DNA of 8,126 nt from Chloroflexota bacterium (GTDB taxonomy: Bacteria; Chloroflexota; Limnocylindria; Limnocylindrales; CSP1-4). This document shows positions 1 through 6,036 of the stretch, piece after piece. Location of the stretch: positions 1-8,126 of the forward strand of contig JACQEF010000122.1 in assembly GCA_016200745.1 (NCBI GenBank), in the 5' to 3' direction. The translations under genes were made by a program, and so were the position numbers. Within the stretch, counting starts at the first letter, position 1. Every line of letters begins with the position of its first letter. The notes under the pieces were generated by a model that was given only the letters and a program-made list of their open reading frames with translations, was not told where the DNA came from and made no database searches.

Positions 1-97
1 AGGCGACGCCGACGACGGCGGCGATGACGATGTCCCGCGTCCGCCAGCGGGTGTCGGGGCCCGCGGCGAGCGCCGCGCCCCGCAAGGTGGTTGTCAT
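1..97 (-). CDS. ykoE: YkoE-type thiamine ECF transporter S component (5' part only)
   Basis: This is the first 32 codons of a gene that runs off the left edge. The start ATG is at 97-95, with a GGAGG Shine-Dalgarno at 112-108 (10 nt spacing). The peptide has a short polar N-terminus, then TRWRTRDIVIAAVVGVA, which enters a first hydrophobic segment. From knowledge of the family, a W-R-T-R-D-I-V motif just before TM1 is typical of YkoE, the substrate-binding membrane subunit of the YkoEDC energy-coupling-factor importer for thiamine or its precursor. The TPP riboswitch directly upstream independently supports a thiamine role. The ATPase and EcfT-like subunits would be expected beyond the left edge. 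Only the N-terminus is visible, so the family call rests on the short motif plus the riboswitch. Confidence 0.75.
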   Translation of the reverse strand, partial: MTTTLRGAALAAGPDTRWRTRDIVIAAVVGVA

Positions 98-127
98 CAG
101 ATCCGAGCCTCCGATTCGAGCACGAAC

Positions 128-159
128 GACGCCGTCAACCGGATCTCCGGGACGGCGTC
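128..159 (-). terminator. Hairpin between TPP aptamer and ykoE, candidate expression platform
   Basis: GACGCCGTC (159-151) and GACGGCGTC (136-128) are perfect inverted copies. Inside them CCGG-AGAT-CCGG extends the stem to 13 bp with a 2-nt bulge. The hairpin sits between the riboswitch and the ykoE Shine-Dalgarno, where a regulatory terminator would be expected. No U-tract follows, so if it terminates it does so by a U-poor or Rho-assisted mechanism. It does not include the Shine-Dalgarno. Confidence 0.45.
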
Positions 160-172
160 TACGAGTCGACGG

Positions 173-263
173 GCCTGCTTCCTTCGCCGGTACGAACCGG
201 ATCAGGTTCCGCGGGTCTGTGGCACTTGCCACACTCTCAGCGCGCGAGGCGCTCCCCGGAGGC
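173..263 (-). promoter_or_regulatory. TPP riboswitch (THI element)
   Basis: Read on the minus strand, this has the TPP aptamer features in order. A CGGG strand (P2) comes first, then an AGCGC-CTCGC-GCGCT hairpin (P3) running into the conserved CTGAGA box (240-235). An optional P3a hairpin GTGGC-AAGT-GCCAC follows (232-219), then ACCCG closing P2. Next is GGAACCTGATC (210-200), then a CCGG-TTCGTA-CCGG hairpin and GCGAAGG (the P4/P5 pyrophosphate sensor arm). Binding of thiamine pyrophosphate normally lowers expression of the downstream gene, here the thiamine transporter gene ykoE 76 nt away. The outer P1 boundaries are approximate: GCCTCC at 263-258 could pair with GGAAGC (182-177), or GCCT at 263-260 with AGGC (176-173). 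The 5' half overlaps the end of the hydrolase CDS. Confidence 0.95.
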
Positions 264-1133
264 GGTGTTCGGTTGTCCCTCGATCCTAGCACGCTCGCGG
301 ATCCAGACGATCACGTCGTCCAAGATCCGCGGACCCTCCGGCTCGTTGTGGAGCTCGTGCCGGAGTCCCGGATACGTCCGCCGCTCCGCGTTCGGCAGCG
401 TGCCCAGGATCTCCGAGGCGGAGGATTGGACCAGGCCGTCGTCCAAACCGTGGAGCACGAGCGTCGGGATCGCCGGCAGGTTGCGGTACTCGTGGCGCAC
501 CCGGGCCTGCTCGGCCAGCCCTTCCGCCCCGAACCGCGCCGTCGAGCTGCGACAGGTCATCGGGTCGGCGGCGGCCTTCTCCCCGACCGCGGAGTCGCGC
601 GACAGCGTCCGGCCATCGATCCCGTTGGGGATCGGGAGCGTCGGCGCAACCCGTCCGAGCACGCGTGCCAAGCCCTTCTTCCACTCGGCGAGCGTACTGT
701 CGAGGGCCGGCGAGCCGGCCACGACCAGGTCCGGTTTCGGCCGATCGGACAGCAGGTAGCCGAGCACGATCAGCGCGCCCATCGAGTGCCCGTACAGCAC
801 CACCGGCCGCCCCGCCGCCACCTGGCGCACGGAGCGAAGCCGCTCGGCGAGATCGTCGTGCAGCTGGCCCCACCGCTCGACGTGCCCGCGGCGCCCACCG
901 GACCCGCCGTTGCCGCGGAGGTCGAACGACCAGGTGTCCAGCCCCGCGGCCGCGAGCTGGTCCCCGACGTGCTCGTACCTGCCGGAGTGGTCGCTCAGCC
1001 CGTGGACCAGGAGCACGTGGGCCCATGGCTGGCCGGCCCAGGCGCCGCCCGCCGCCGCCTCGTCGGGCAGCCAGTGACGGACGAGCAGGTCGGTGCCGTC
1101 GGCGGTCCTTGCGCGACTGACGATCGATGGCAT
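237..1133 (-). CDS. Alpha/beta hydrolase, monoacylglycerol lipase-like
   Basis: This 298-residue protein has the serine hydrolase layout of the lysophospholipase/monoacylglycerol lipase group. An oxyanion-hole segment LLVHGLSDHSGRY lies near residues 41-53, with a nucleophile elbow GHSMG (serine near 117). An acidic residue sits in HGLDDG (Asp about 231/232) and the catalytic His in LRHELHNE (about 259). It probably hydrolyses a lipid ester in the cytoplasm; the substrate is unknown. The ATG at 1133 is preferred because TACGCT lies exactly 6 nt upstream (leaderless geometry). A GTG at 1160 would add nine residues but has no Shine-Dalgarno. The gene is divergent from the MBL hydrolase. Its stop codon TGA (239-237) lies inside the TPP riboswitch CUGAGA box, and its last codons overlap the riboswitch and that element's promoter. 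Confidence 0.9.
   Translation of the reverse strand: MPSIVSRARTADGTDLLVRHWLPDEAAAGGAWAGQPWAHVLLVHGLSDHSGRYEHVGDQLAAAGLDTWSFDLRGNGGSGGRRGHVERWGQLHDDLAERLRSVRQVAAGRPVVLYGHSMGALIVLGYLLSDRPKPDLVVAGSPALDSTLAEWKKGLARVLGRVAPTLPIPNGIDGRTLSRDSAVGEKAAADPMTCRSSTARFGAEGLAEQARVRHEYRNLPAIPTLVLHGLDDGLVQSSASEILGTLPNAERRTYPGLRHELHNEPEGPRILDDVIVWIRERARIEGQPNTASGERLAR
283..291 (-). promoter_or_regulatory. Extended -10 promoter for the riboswitch-ykoE transcript, inside the hydrolase CDS
   Basis: The minus strand reads TGC-TAGGAT at 291-283, an extended -10 (TGn plus TANNNT). A start about 7 nt downstream (near 276) would place the first transcribed base about 13 nt before the riboswitch P1 helix. No good -35 is visible. 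The position is inferred from sequence only. Confidence 0.5.
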
Positions 1134-1139
1134 GCCGGC

Positions 1140-1145
1140 AGCGTA
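1140..1145 (-). promoter_or_regulatory. -10 element of the hydrolase gene (leaderless geometry)
   Basis: TACGCT (1145-1140, minus strand) is followed by exactly 6 nt and then the ATG at 1133, so the predicted transcription start coincides with the A of ATG. No convincing -35 is seen. It lies where the -35 of the divergent plus-strand promoter would be. Confidence 0.5.
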
Positions 1146-1163
1146 CGCGCCTCGCGGCACCGG

Positions 1164-1169
1164 TACGAT
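1164..1169 (+). promoter_or_regulatory. -10 element of the MBL hydrolase gene (leaderless geometry)
   Basis: TACGAT is followed by exactly 6 nt and then the GTG at 1176. Together with AGCGTA at 1140-1145 it forms a divergent pair of -10 elements 18 bp apart. No clear -35 is seen. Confidence 0.5.
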
Positions 1170-1175
1170 GCGTCC

Positions 1176-1991
1176 GTGTCAGCCTGGACCGAGGTCGGCG
1201 AGCGGGTGTTCGTCCGGCGCTATGCCTTCTACGACCAGAACATCGGGGTCGTGCTCGGCGAGGGTGAGGCACTGGTGATCGACACGAGGTCGACGCACGT
1301 CCAGGCTCGCGAGATCCTGGCCGACCTGCGCGAGCTGACCGCCGATCCGGTCACGGTCGTGGTCAACACCCACGGCCACTTCGACCACGCCTTCGGCAAC
1401 CGCGTGTTCCGGCCGGCGCGGATCTGGGGTCACGTGGACTGCCCGCCGTTCATGGAACGTACCGGCGAGGTTCGTCGGGCGCGGATCGCGGCGGACCTGC
1501 CCGAGCTGGCCGCCGACCTGCTCGAGGTCGAGATCGACCCGCCCGATCGCGTCTTCGCCGAGACGGCGACGATCGAGGTCGCCGGGCGGCGCGTGGAGCT
1601 CCGCCACCTGGGACGCGGCCACACCGACCACGACATCGTCATCTCCGTCCCCGACGCCAACGTCGTCTTTGCCGGCGACCTGCTCGAGGGCGGCGCGGTC
1701 CCGTTCTTCAACGACGGCTATCAGCTCGACTGGCCGGAGACCGCCTACCGGCTGGCCGAGCTGGTCCGTGGCACGGTCGTGCCCGGCCACGGCGATCACG
1801 CGGGCTTCGCGTTCGCGACCGCGCAGGCGGAAGCGTTCCGGGCGATCGCGGAGCTCGGCCGGCGGATCCAACGCGGCGAGCTCGAGGTCGACGACGCGCT
1901 CGAGCTGACCCCCTTCCCGGAGTTCGCGCGCGAGGACATCCGGGCGCCGCTGCAGCGGACGCTGGCGCAGCTGCGGGGCGAGCTCGACTGA
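1176..1991 (+). CDS. MBL-fold metallo-hydrolase
   Basis: This 271-residue cytoplasmic protein has the metallo-beta-lactamase fold signature. The HxHxDH metal motif is in NTHGHFDH (His66, His68, Asp70, His71). His149 follows in GRGHTDH, Asp168 in FAGDLL, and His205 in VPGHGDH. All ligands for a dinuclear metal site are present, so it is probably active; there is no signal peptide. Family members range from thioesterases to lactonases and phosphodiesterases, and the sequence does not discriminate between them. The GTG start at 1176 is chosen because upstream codons in this frame are antisense to the hydrolase gene and homology-like sequence begins at SAWTEVGERVFV. It has no Shine-Dalgarno but a TACGAT 6 nt upstream. 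The lipase-like gene is divergent, so the two may share promoter control. Confidence 0.9.
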   Translation: MSAWTEVGERVFVRRYAFYDQNIGVVLGEGEALVIDTRSTHVQAREILADLRELTADPVTVVVNTHGHFDHAFGNRVFRPARIWGHVDCPPFMERTGEVRRARIAADLPELAADLLEVEIDPPDRVFAETATIEVAGRRVELRHLGRGHTDHDIVISVPDANVVFAGDLLEGGAVPFFNDGYQLDWPETAYRLAELVRGTVVPGHGDHAGFAFATAQAEAFRAIAELGRRIQRGELEVDDALELTPFPEFAREDIRAPLQRTLAQLRGELD

Positions 1992-1992
1992 C

Positions 1993-2012
1993 CCGCCGCC
2001 GGCCGGCGGCGG
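1993..2012. terminator. Perfect GC palindrome after the MBL gene, possible terminator
   Basis: A perfect 20-bp palindrome (8-bp stem of CCGCCGCC with GGCGGCGG, loop GGCC) begins one base after the MBL stop codon. There is no U-tract. It may stop transcription from the MBL gene before the next promoter, whose -35-like element starts directly at its end. Confidence 0.4.
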
Positions 2013-2041
2013 ATGACGACTTCGGCCGGGCGCCCTAGACT
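2013..2041 (+). promoter_or_regulatory. Sigma70-type promoter of the debranching enzyme gene, leaderless
   Basis: ATGACG (2013-2018) is a -35-like hexamer sharing TGAC with the consensus. A 17-nt spacer leads to TAGACT (2036-2041), followed by exactly 6 nt and then GTG at 2048. The predicted first transcribed base is the G of the start codon. Confidence 0.6.
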
Positions 2042-2047
2042 CGGGAC

Positions 2048-4258
2048 GTGGCACGCCTCGTGGAACCGCTGCAGAGCGCACCGGTTCGAACGTTCCCCGC
2101 CCGGCCGCGCCCGATCGTCAAGGCGACCGACCTCGGTTCGGCCCAGGTGCTCAAGCACCTCGACCTGTATCTGGTATCCGACGCGTTCGGCGACATCCAT
2201 CCGGACAGTCGCGGCATGGGCCTGTACGACGGCGACACCCGGATCCTGTCGTGCAGCGCCCTGCGCGTCGCCGGCGAGCGCCCGATCGTGCTCCACTCCG
2301 ACCCCGGCGGGAGCTGGCGCGGCGTGGTCCAGGCGACCAACCCCGAGTACCGCAAGGACCCCGGCGACAAGATGGGCGGCGCCGAGACGATCCTCCGCCA
2401 GACCATCTCGATCGGTCGCGAGCGGACCATCGCCGAAGCCTATCGCGAGCGCCTCGACATCCAGAACCACGGCCCGACGACGTTCGATCTCGACGTGGAG
2501 CTCGAGCTCGATGCCGACTACGCCGACATCTTCGAGGTCCGTGGGTACGCGCGGTCGAGCCGCGGCGAGCTGCTCCCGATCGAGGTGACCGCGGGTGGCG
2601 GCCTCGTCTTCGGGTATCTCGGACGCGACGCGGTCACGGTGCGAACGCACGTCGCGTTCGATCCGGCCCCGGAGCTCGAGGCCGCGACCGACGATCAGGG
2701 CGGCTCGGTCGTCGCCCGCTGGCGGGCCCCCCTCCGGCCCGGCGAGCGCCGGATCTTCAGCTGGACGGTCCACCCGACCAGCGAGCCCGACCAGGCGGTC
2801 CACGGCCTCGATCCCGACGCCCTCGATCCCGGCCACGCCCACGCGACCTGGCTCGACGCCGGTGCCCGGATCGAGACGGACAACGAGCTCGTCAACCAGG
2901 TCATCAGCCGGTCGATGAGCGACCTGCGGCTGCTCGAATCGACCGATCCCCAGGGCGAACCGTTCATCGCGGCCGGCGTCCCGTGGTTCACCACCCTGTT
3001 CGGTCGGGACTCGCTGATCACGTCGCTCCAGAGCCTGCCGTTCCTTCCGCGCCTGGCCGTCGAGACGCTGGAGATCCTCGCCGGGCGCCAGGCGACGGCC
3101 GAAGACCCGTGGCGTGACGCCGAACCCGGCAAGATCCTGCACGAGCTGCGGACCGGCGAGATGAGCCGGACCGGCGAGCTGCCGTTCTCGCCGTACTACG
3201 GATCGATCGACGCGACGCCGCTCTGGCTGATCCTGCTCGGCGAGACGCACGACTGGACCGGCGACGACGCGCTCGTCGAGCGTTACTGGCCGAACGCGCT
3301 GGCCGCGCTCGACTGGATCGACAAGTGGGGCGATCGCGACGGCGACGGGTTCGTCGAGTACGAGCGAAAGGCCGAGACCGGCCTTCGCAACCAGGGTTGG
3401 AAGGATTCGACGGAAGCCATCCGCTGGCTCGACGGCAGCCTGGCCGAGACGCCGATCGCGCTGGCCGAGGTGCAGGGCTACGTCTTCGACGCGAAACGGC
3501 GGATGGCCCGGCTGGCGCGGCACCGCGGCGACGCCACGCTGGCCGATCGCCTGGACGCCGAGGCGCTCGAGCTTCAGCGCCGGTTCGCCCAGGCGTTTCG
3601 TCTTGCCGACGGGTCGATCGCGATGGCGCTCGATCGATCCAAGCGGCCGGTCGACACGATCGGCTCCAATCCCGGCCACTGCCTCTGGAGCGGGATCGTC
3701 CCGGTCGACCAGGCGCCCGCCGTGGCCGCCATGCTCGGGACGCCCGCCATGGACTCCGGCTGGGGCCTGCGGACGTACGCCGCCGACCAGCCCGGCTACA
3801 ACCCGATCGGCTACCACATCGGCAGCGTCTGGCCGCACGACAACGCGATCATCGCGGCCGGCCTCACCCGCTACGGCTTCCGGGAGCAGGCAGCGTCGAT
3901 CGCGGCCGCCATGCTCGAGGCGACCATGCGACCTGTTGCTGCACCGCTGGCGCGGGCTCACCAGCGCCGAGGTGCTCCGAAAGGACGGGCCGCTCGAGGT
4001 GGTCGTCCGCCTCTGAGCCGGCGGTCTCGACCCTTGGCCGGGCTCAGCCGCCGATGCAGACGAGCCAGCGACCACGGGCCGAGCCGGCGACGATGCCGTC
4101 GAGCGCCCCATCGAGCCCGTCGAGGCCGACCTCCGTCACGTGCCGCCCCAGCTCGCGCGGCCGCAGATCCGTGGCGAGCCGGTCCCACAGCTCCCGCCGC
4201 CGCGCGATGGGCATGTTCACCGAGTCCATGCCCAGGAGCGCCACGCCGCGCAGGATGA
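2048..4258 (+). CDS. Glycogen debranching enzyme / amylo-alpha-1,6-glucosidase family protein, C-terminus disrupted
   Basis: As it reads, the frame encodes 736 residues, but only the first 626 or so look native. An N-terminal beta-rich GDE domain (about residues 30-235, with LKHLDLYLVSDAFGDIHP and GLYDGDTRIL) precedes an (alpha/alpha)6-barrel glucosidase domain. The barrel shows GVPWFTTLFGRDS (310-322), NQGWKDS (448-454), SNPGHCLWSGI and GYHIGSVWPHDN (588-599). Enzymes of this family remove alpha-1,6 branches or related glucosyl linkages from storage glucans. After AAAMLEAT (codon ending 3925) the frame turns into Arg/Pro/Ala-rich nonsense running 215 nt across the convergent acuI gene. The family's C-terminal region, including the usual YPVACSPQAWAAG-type stretch, is absent. 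The authentic last residues lie in another frame at 3927-4016. It is either a genuine pseudogene or an assembly or sequencing error. The GTG start at 2048 has a leaderless promoter. Confidence 0.85.
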   Translation: MARLVEPLQSAPVRTFPARPRPIVKATDLGSAQVLKHLDLYLVSDAFGDIHPDSRGMGLYDGDTRILSCSALRVAGERPIVLHSDPGGSWRGVVQATNPEYRKDPGDKMGGAETILRQTISIGRERTIAEAYRERLDIQNHGPTTFDLDVELELDADYADIFEVRGYARSSRGELLPIEVTAGGGLVFGYLGRDAVTVRTHVAFDPAPELEAATDDQGGSVVARWRAPLRPGERRIFSWTVHPTSEPDQAVHGLDPDALDPGHAHATWLDAGARIETDNELVNQVISRSMSDLRLLESTDPQGEPFIAAGVPWFTTLFGRDSLITSLQSLPFLPRLAVETLEILAGRQATAEDPWRDAEPGKILHELRTGEMSRTGELPFSPYYGSIDATPLWLILLGETHDWTGDDALVERYWPNALAALDWIDKWGDRDGDGFVEYERKAETGLRNQGWKDSTEAIRWLDGSLAETPIALAEVQGYVFDAKRRMARLARHRGDATLADRLDAEALELQRRFAQAFRLADGSIAMALDRSKRPVDTIGSNPGHCLWSGIVPVDQAPAVAAMLGTPAMDSGWGLRTYAADQPGYNPIGYHIGSVWPHDNAIIAAGLTRYGFREQAASIAAAMLEATMRPVAAPLARAHQRRGAPKGRAARGGRPPLSRRSRPLAGLSRRCRRASDHGPSRRRCRRAPHRARRGRPPSRAAPARAAADPWRAGPTAPAAARWACSPSPCPGAPRRAG
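3927..4016 (+). pseudogene. Out-of-frame authentic C-terminus of the debranching enzyme
   Basis: In the frame starting at 3927 the sequence reads DLLLHRWRGLTSAEVLRKDG and then PLEVVVRL, followed by TGA at 4014-4016. This is the kind of closing beta-strand segment expected for the family, and it ends 27 nt before the convergent gene, the normal spacing here. It is displaced by one base from the upstream frame (3926). A simple deletion of 3n+2 nt, probably some 70-100 codons judging from remembered family length, explains both the shift and the missing region. A GCGACC direct repeat (3920-3925 and 3928-3933) flanks the junction. Confidence 0.75.
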
Positions 4259-5045
4259 ACGGGAAGACGGTCGTCTCCAGCGTCGCCCCGCCGGCGTTTC
4301 CGGACGACGCGACCGCCGCACCGTTCCGAAGCGTGCGCAGGACGTATGGCAGCGTCGCGCCACCGACGGCGTCCACGGCGCCGGCCCATCGTTCCGGTTC
4401 GAGTGGCCGTCCCACCGCGGTCACCTCGTCCCGGGTCAGAATCCCCGACGCCCCGAGCTGTCGCAGCCGCGGTGCCTCGGCGTCCTTGCCGGTCGCCGCC
4501 CAGACCTCGTAGCCGCGCTCGGCGAGGATGGCCACGGCCGTGCCGCCGACCCCACCCGACGCCCCCGTCACCAGCACCGGGCCTGCGTCCGGCTGGAGCC
4601 CGCGGTCCTCGAGCGCCACGACCGACATCGCGGCAGTGAACCCGGCGGTCCCGATCGCCATCGCCTCGCGCGCCGAGAGCCCCGGCGCGAGCGGCACGAC
4701 CCAGCCGGCGGGAACGCGCTGATACTCGGCGTACCCACCGTGGCGCGAGACGCCGAGCTCATAGCCGTGCACGAGCACCACCAGCCCGGGCTCGATCGAG
4801 CGGTCCGTGCTGGCCACGACCTCGCCGGCGAGGTCGATCCCGGGGATCAGCGGGCTGATCCGGGCCACCTTGCCGTCGGTGCGGGTCGCCAGGCCGTCCT
4901 TGTAGTTGACGCTCGACCACGCGACACGGATCTCGACCTCGCCGGGTGGAAGGTCCGTTTCGGCGAAGGCCCGCACGCCGCGCTCGACGCCGTCATCGGT
5001 CTTCTCGGCAACGAAGGCTCGGAAGCTCGAGGGAATGGCTGTCAT
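4044..5045 (-). CDS. acuI: AcuI/YhdH-type acrylyl-CoA reductase (NADPH), MDR superfamily
   Basis: This 333-residue medium-chain dehydrogenase/reductase lacks the zinc ligands. The N-terminal GroES-like domain has VAWSSVNYKDGLA (41-53) and PLIPGIDLAGEV. The Rossmann domain has VTGASGGVGGTAVAIL (159-174), and WAATGK follows the second strand. This order and the overall length match the YhdH/YhfP/AcuI subfamily (about 325-330 residues), whose characterised members reduce acryloyl-CoA to propionyl-CoA with NADPH; some relatives act as quinone oxidoreductases. The ATG at 5045 has TAGCAT exactly 6 nt upstream and no Shine-Dalgarno. It is convergent with the debranching enzyme gene and 50 nt downstream of the membrane-protein pair on the same strand, probably with its own promoter. 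The subfamily is well supported; the physiological substrate is not. Confidence 0.88.
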   Translation of the reverse strand: MTAIPSSFRAFVAEKTDDGVERGVRAFAETDLPPGEVEIRVAWSSVNYKDGLATRTDGKVARISPLIPGIDLAGEVVASTDRSIEPGLVVLVHGYELGVSRHGGYAEYQRVPAGWVVPLAPGLSAREAMAIGTAGFTAAMSVVALEDRGLQPDAGPVLVTGASGGVGGTAVAILAERGYEVWAATGKDAEAPRLRQLGASGILTRDEVTAVGRPLEPERWAGAVDAVGGATLPYVLRTLRNGAAVASSGNAGGATLETTVFPFILRGVALLGMDSVNMPIARRRELWDRLATDLRPRELGRHVTEVGLDGLDGALDGIVAGSARGRWLVCIGG

Positions 5046-5051
5046 GCCACG

Positions 5052-5057
5052 ATGCTA
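5052..5057 (-). promoter_or_regulatory. -10 element of acuI (leaderless geometry)
   Basis: TAGCAT (5057-5052, minus strand), then exactly 6 nt, then ATG at 5045. It lies in the 50-nt gap after the upstream membrane gene, suggesting independent initiation. No clear -35 is seen. Confidence 0.5.
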
Positions 5058-5095
5058 CGTCGCCGGTGACCGCCACGCGGCTCCGGCCCCGGCCG

Positions 5096-5608
5096 CTAGA
5101 ACGGCTTGAGCACCATCAGATAGACGAGCAGGACGATTCCGCCCGTCCCGATGGCGGCGATGGCCATCGGCCGGCCCGAGGTCAGGAGGGCGGCGAGCTC
5201 GTCGTCCCCGGCGGGCGGTGGGGCCCCGATACGCCGTTGGACGTCCTGGAACGTGGCCATCCCGAGGGCGTGCCTGACATCGCGGAAGTAGGGCATCGCC
5301 AGCGCGTACATCCCGACGATGACGGCGACGAAGACGATCACGGATGCCCAGATCCAGAGCTGCCCGCTCGTCCAGTACCCGGCGCTGATCCCGGCCAGGA
5401 TGCCGGCCACCAGGACGACGACCAGCGCGAGGTAGAACGCGTTCAGGTAGGCGCTGGACAGGTCGATCAGGGCTCCGATGCGAAGGCGGTCACGCTCGCC
5501 TCGCAGCTTGAACGCCACCGCCGCCGACGCGCCATGGGCCAGCACGAGCGCCAGGGCGGCCAGCACGTGGACCAGCTTGAGCCAGACGAAGAGCGGCCCG
5601 AGGTCCAT
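5096..5608 (-). CDS. DUF2269-like integral membrane protein
   Basis: This 170-residue protein has about four predicted membrane segments (residues about 5-27, 55-77, 83-105, 147-166). A soluble loop of about 40 residues (106-146, containing YFRDVRHALG) lies between the third and fourth. His14 and His25 lie in the first segment (KLVHVLAALALVLAHG). The LxKLVHVLAA start resembles DUF2269/CopD-like small membrane proteins of unknown function; I assign that family only tentatively. The ATG at 5608 overlaps the stop of the preceding gene in TGATG, so translation is probably coupled. In-frame sequence further upstream is antisense or out-of-frame and Arg/Pro-rich, and is not part of the gene. Together with its partner it forms a two-gene operon divergent from a TetR regulator. 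A role in membrane redox or transport is possible but unproven. Confidence 0.75.
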   Translation of the reverse strand: MDLGPLFVWLKLVHVLAALALVLAHGASAAVAFKLRGERDRLRIGALIDLSSAYLNAFYLALVVVLVAGILAGISAGYWTSGQLWIWASVIVFVAVIVGMYALAMPYFRDVRHALGMATFQDVQRRIGAPPPAGDDELAALLTSGRPMAIAAIGTGGIVLLVYLMVLKPF

Positions 5609-6000
5609 CACTCGGCCCCGGCAGTCGCCACGATCCGGCGAGCCCGCAGCCCGATCGCGATGGCCAGGCCGAGGAGCAGCATGGCGTTCGCCGGGTGGAG
5701 TGCGGCGAGGGCCGGCGAGCTTCCCGCCAGGCCGGGAAGCGATGTCTGGACGACGTACAGGGCGAACAGGACCACGCTCAGGCCGACCTGGACACGAGGG
5801 AGACGCCCGACGAGTGCCGCGACCAACACGACCAGGGCCAGGACGCCCATGACCGTGAACCCGATCGACCGGTGCGCCTCGAAGTCGCCACCACCCCCGA
5901 GCTCCGGCAGCGCCTGCCCGGCCAGGTAGCCCTGGACCAGGACGCCGAGGGCGAAGAGCCATGCCGCGCCGGCATGGACCCAGCGACTCGATCTCGTCAT
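5608..6000 (-). CDS. DUF6220-like four-TM membrane protein
   Basis: This 130-residue protein has four predicted membrane segments (about 11-30, 46-64, 70-88, 102-118). Histidines lie near segment ends: His9 (WVHAGAAWLFALG), His43 (EAHRSIGFTV) and His102 (LHPANAMLLLG). The spacing and the LHPxNA motif resemble DUF6220 proteins, which have no known function. Paired histidines at membrane boundaries are also seen in small b-type cytochromes, but haem binding is only a possibility here. The start at 6000 is supported by a GGGAGGTG Shine-Dalgarno (6015-6008) 7 nt upstream and a TTGACT-N16-TATAGA promoter. The stop codon TGA overlaps the next start (TGATG). It is the first gene of the pair and probably regulated by the divergent TetR protein. 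Confidence 0.75.
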   Translation of the reverse strand: MTRSSRWVHAGAAWLFALGVLVQGYLAGQALPELGGGGDFEAHRSIGFTVMGVLALVVLVAALVGRLPRVQVGLSVVLFALYVVQTSLPGLAGSSPALAALHPANAMLLLGLAIAIGLRARRIVATAGAE

Positions 6001-6036
6001 CGTCGGACACCTCCCTGCAGCGATGGACCGGGGGAG

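Noticed and set aside
1134..1160. GTG at 1160 as start of the alpha/beta hydrolase
   Set aside because: It has no Shine-Dalgarno or -10 at suitable spacing, and the extension overlaps the -10 that fits the ATG at 1133.
24..1175. Long in-frame open extension upstream of the MBL gene (about 384 extra codons)
   Set aside because: It is antisense to the clearly supported alpha/beta hydrolase, is Arg/Pro/Gly-rich, and shows no domain. MBL homology begins at the GTG at 1176. This is a GC-rich shadow frame.
4017..4043. Possible terminator between the debranching enzyme remnant and acuI
   Set aside because: Only very short complementary runs and no U-tract in either direction; not enough to call.
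1796..4111. A 771-codon open frame antisense to the debranching enzyme
   Set aside because: The composition is Arg/Asp/Val-Gly-rich without domain signatures, and it lies opposite a gene with strong family motifs. Long antisense frames are expected at this GC content.
5609..6010. N-terminal extension of the DUF2269-like protein
   Set aside because: The added 134 residues are Arg/Pro/Gly-rich and overlap the DUF6220-like gene in another frame. The membrane protein begins naturally at the ATG in the TGATG overlap.
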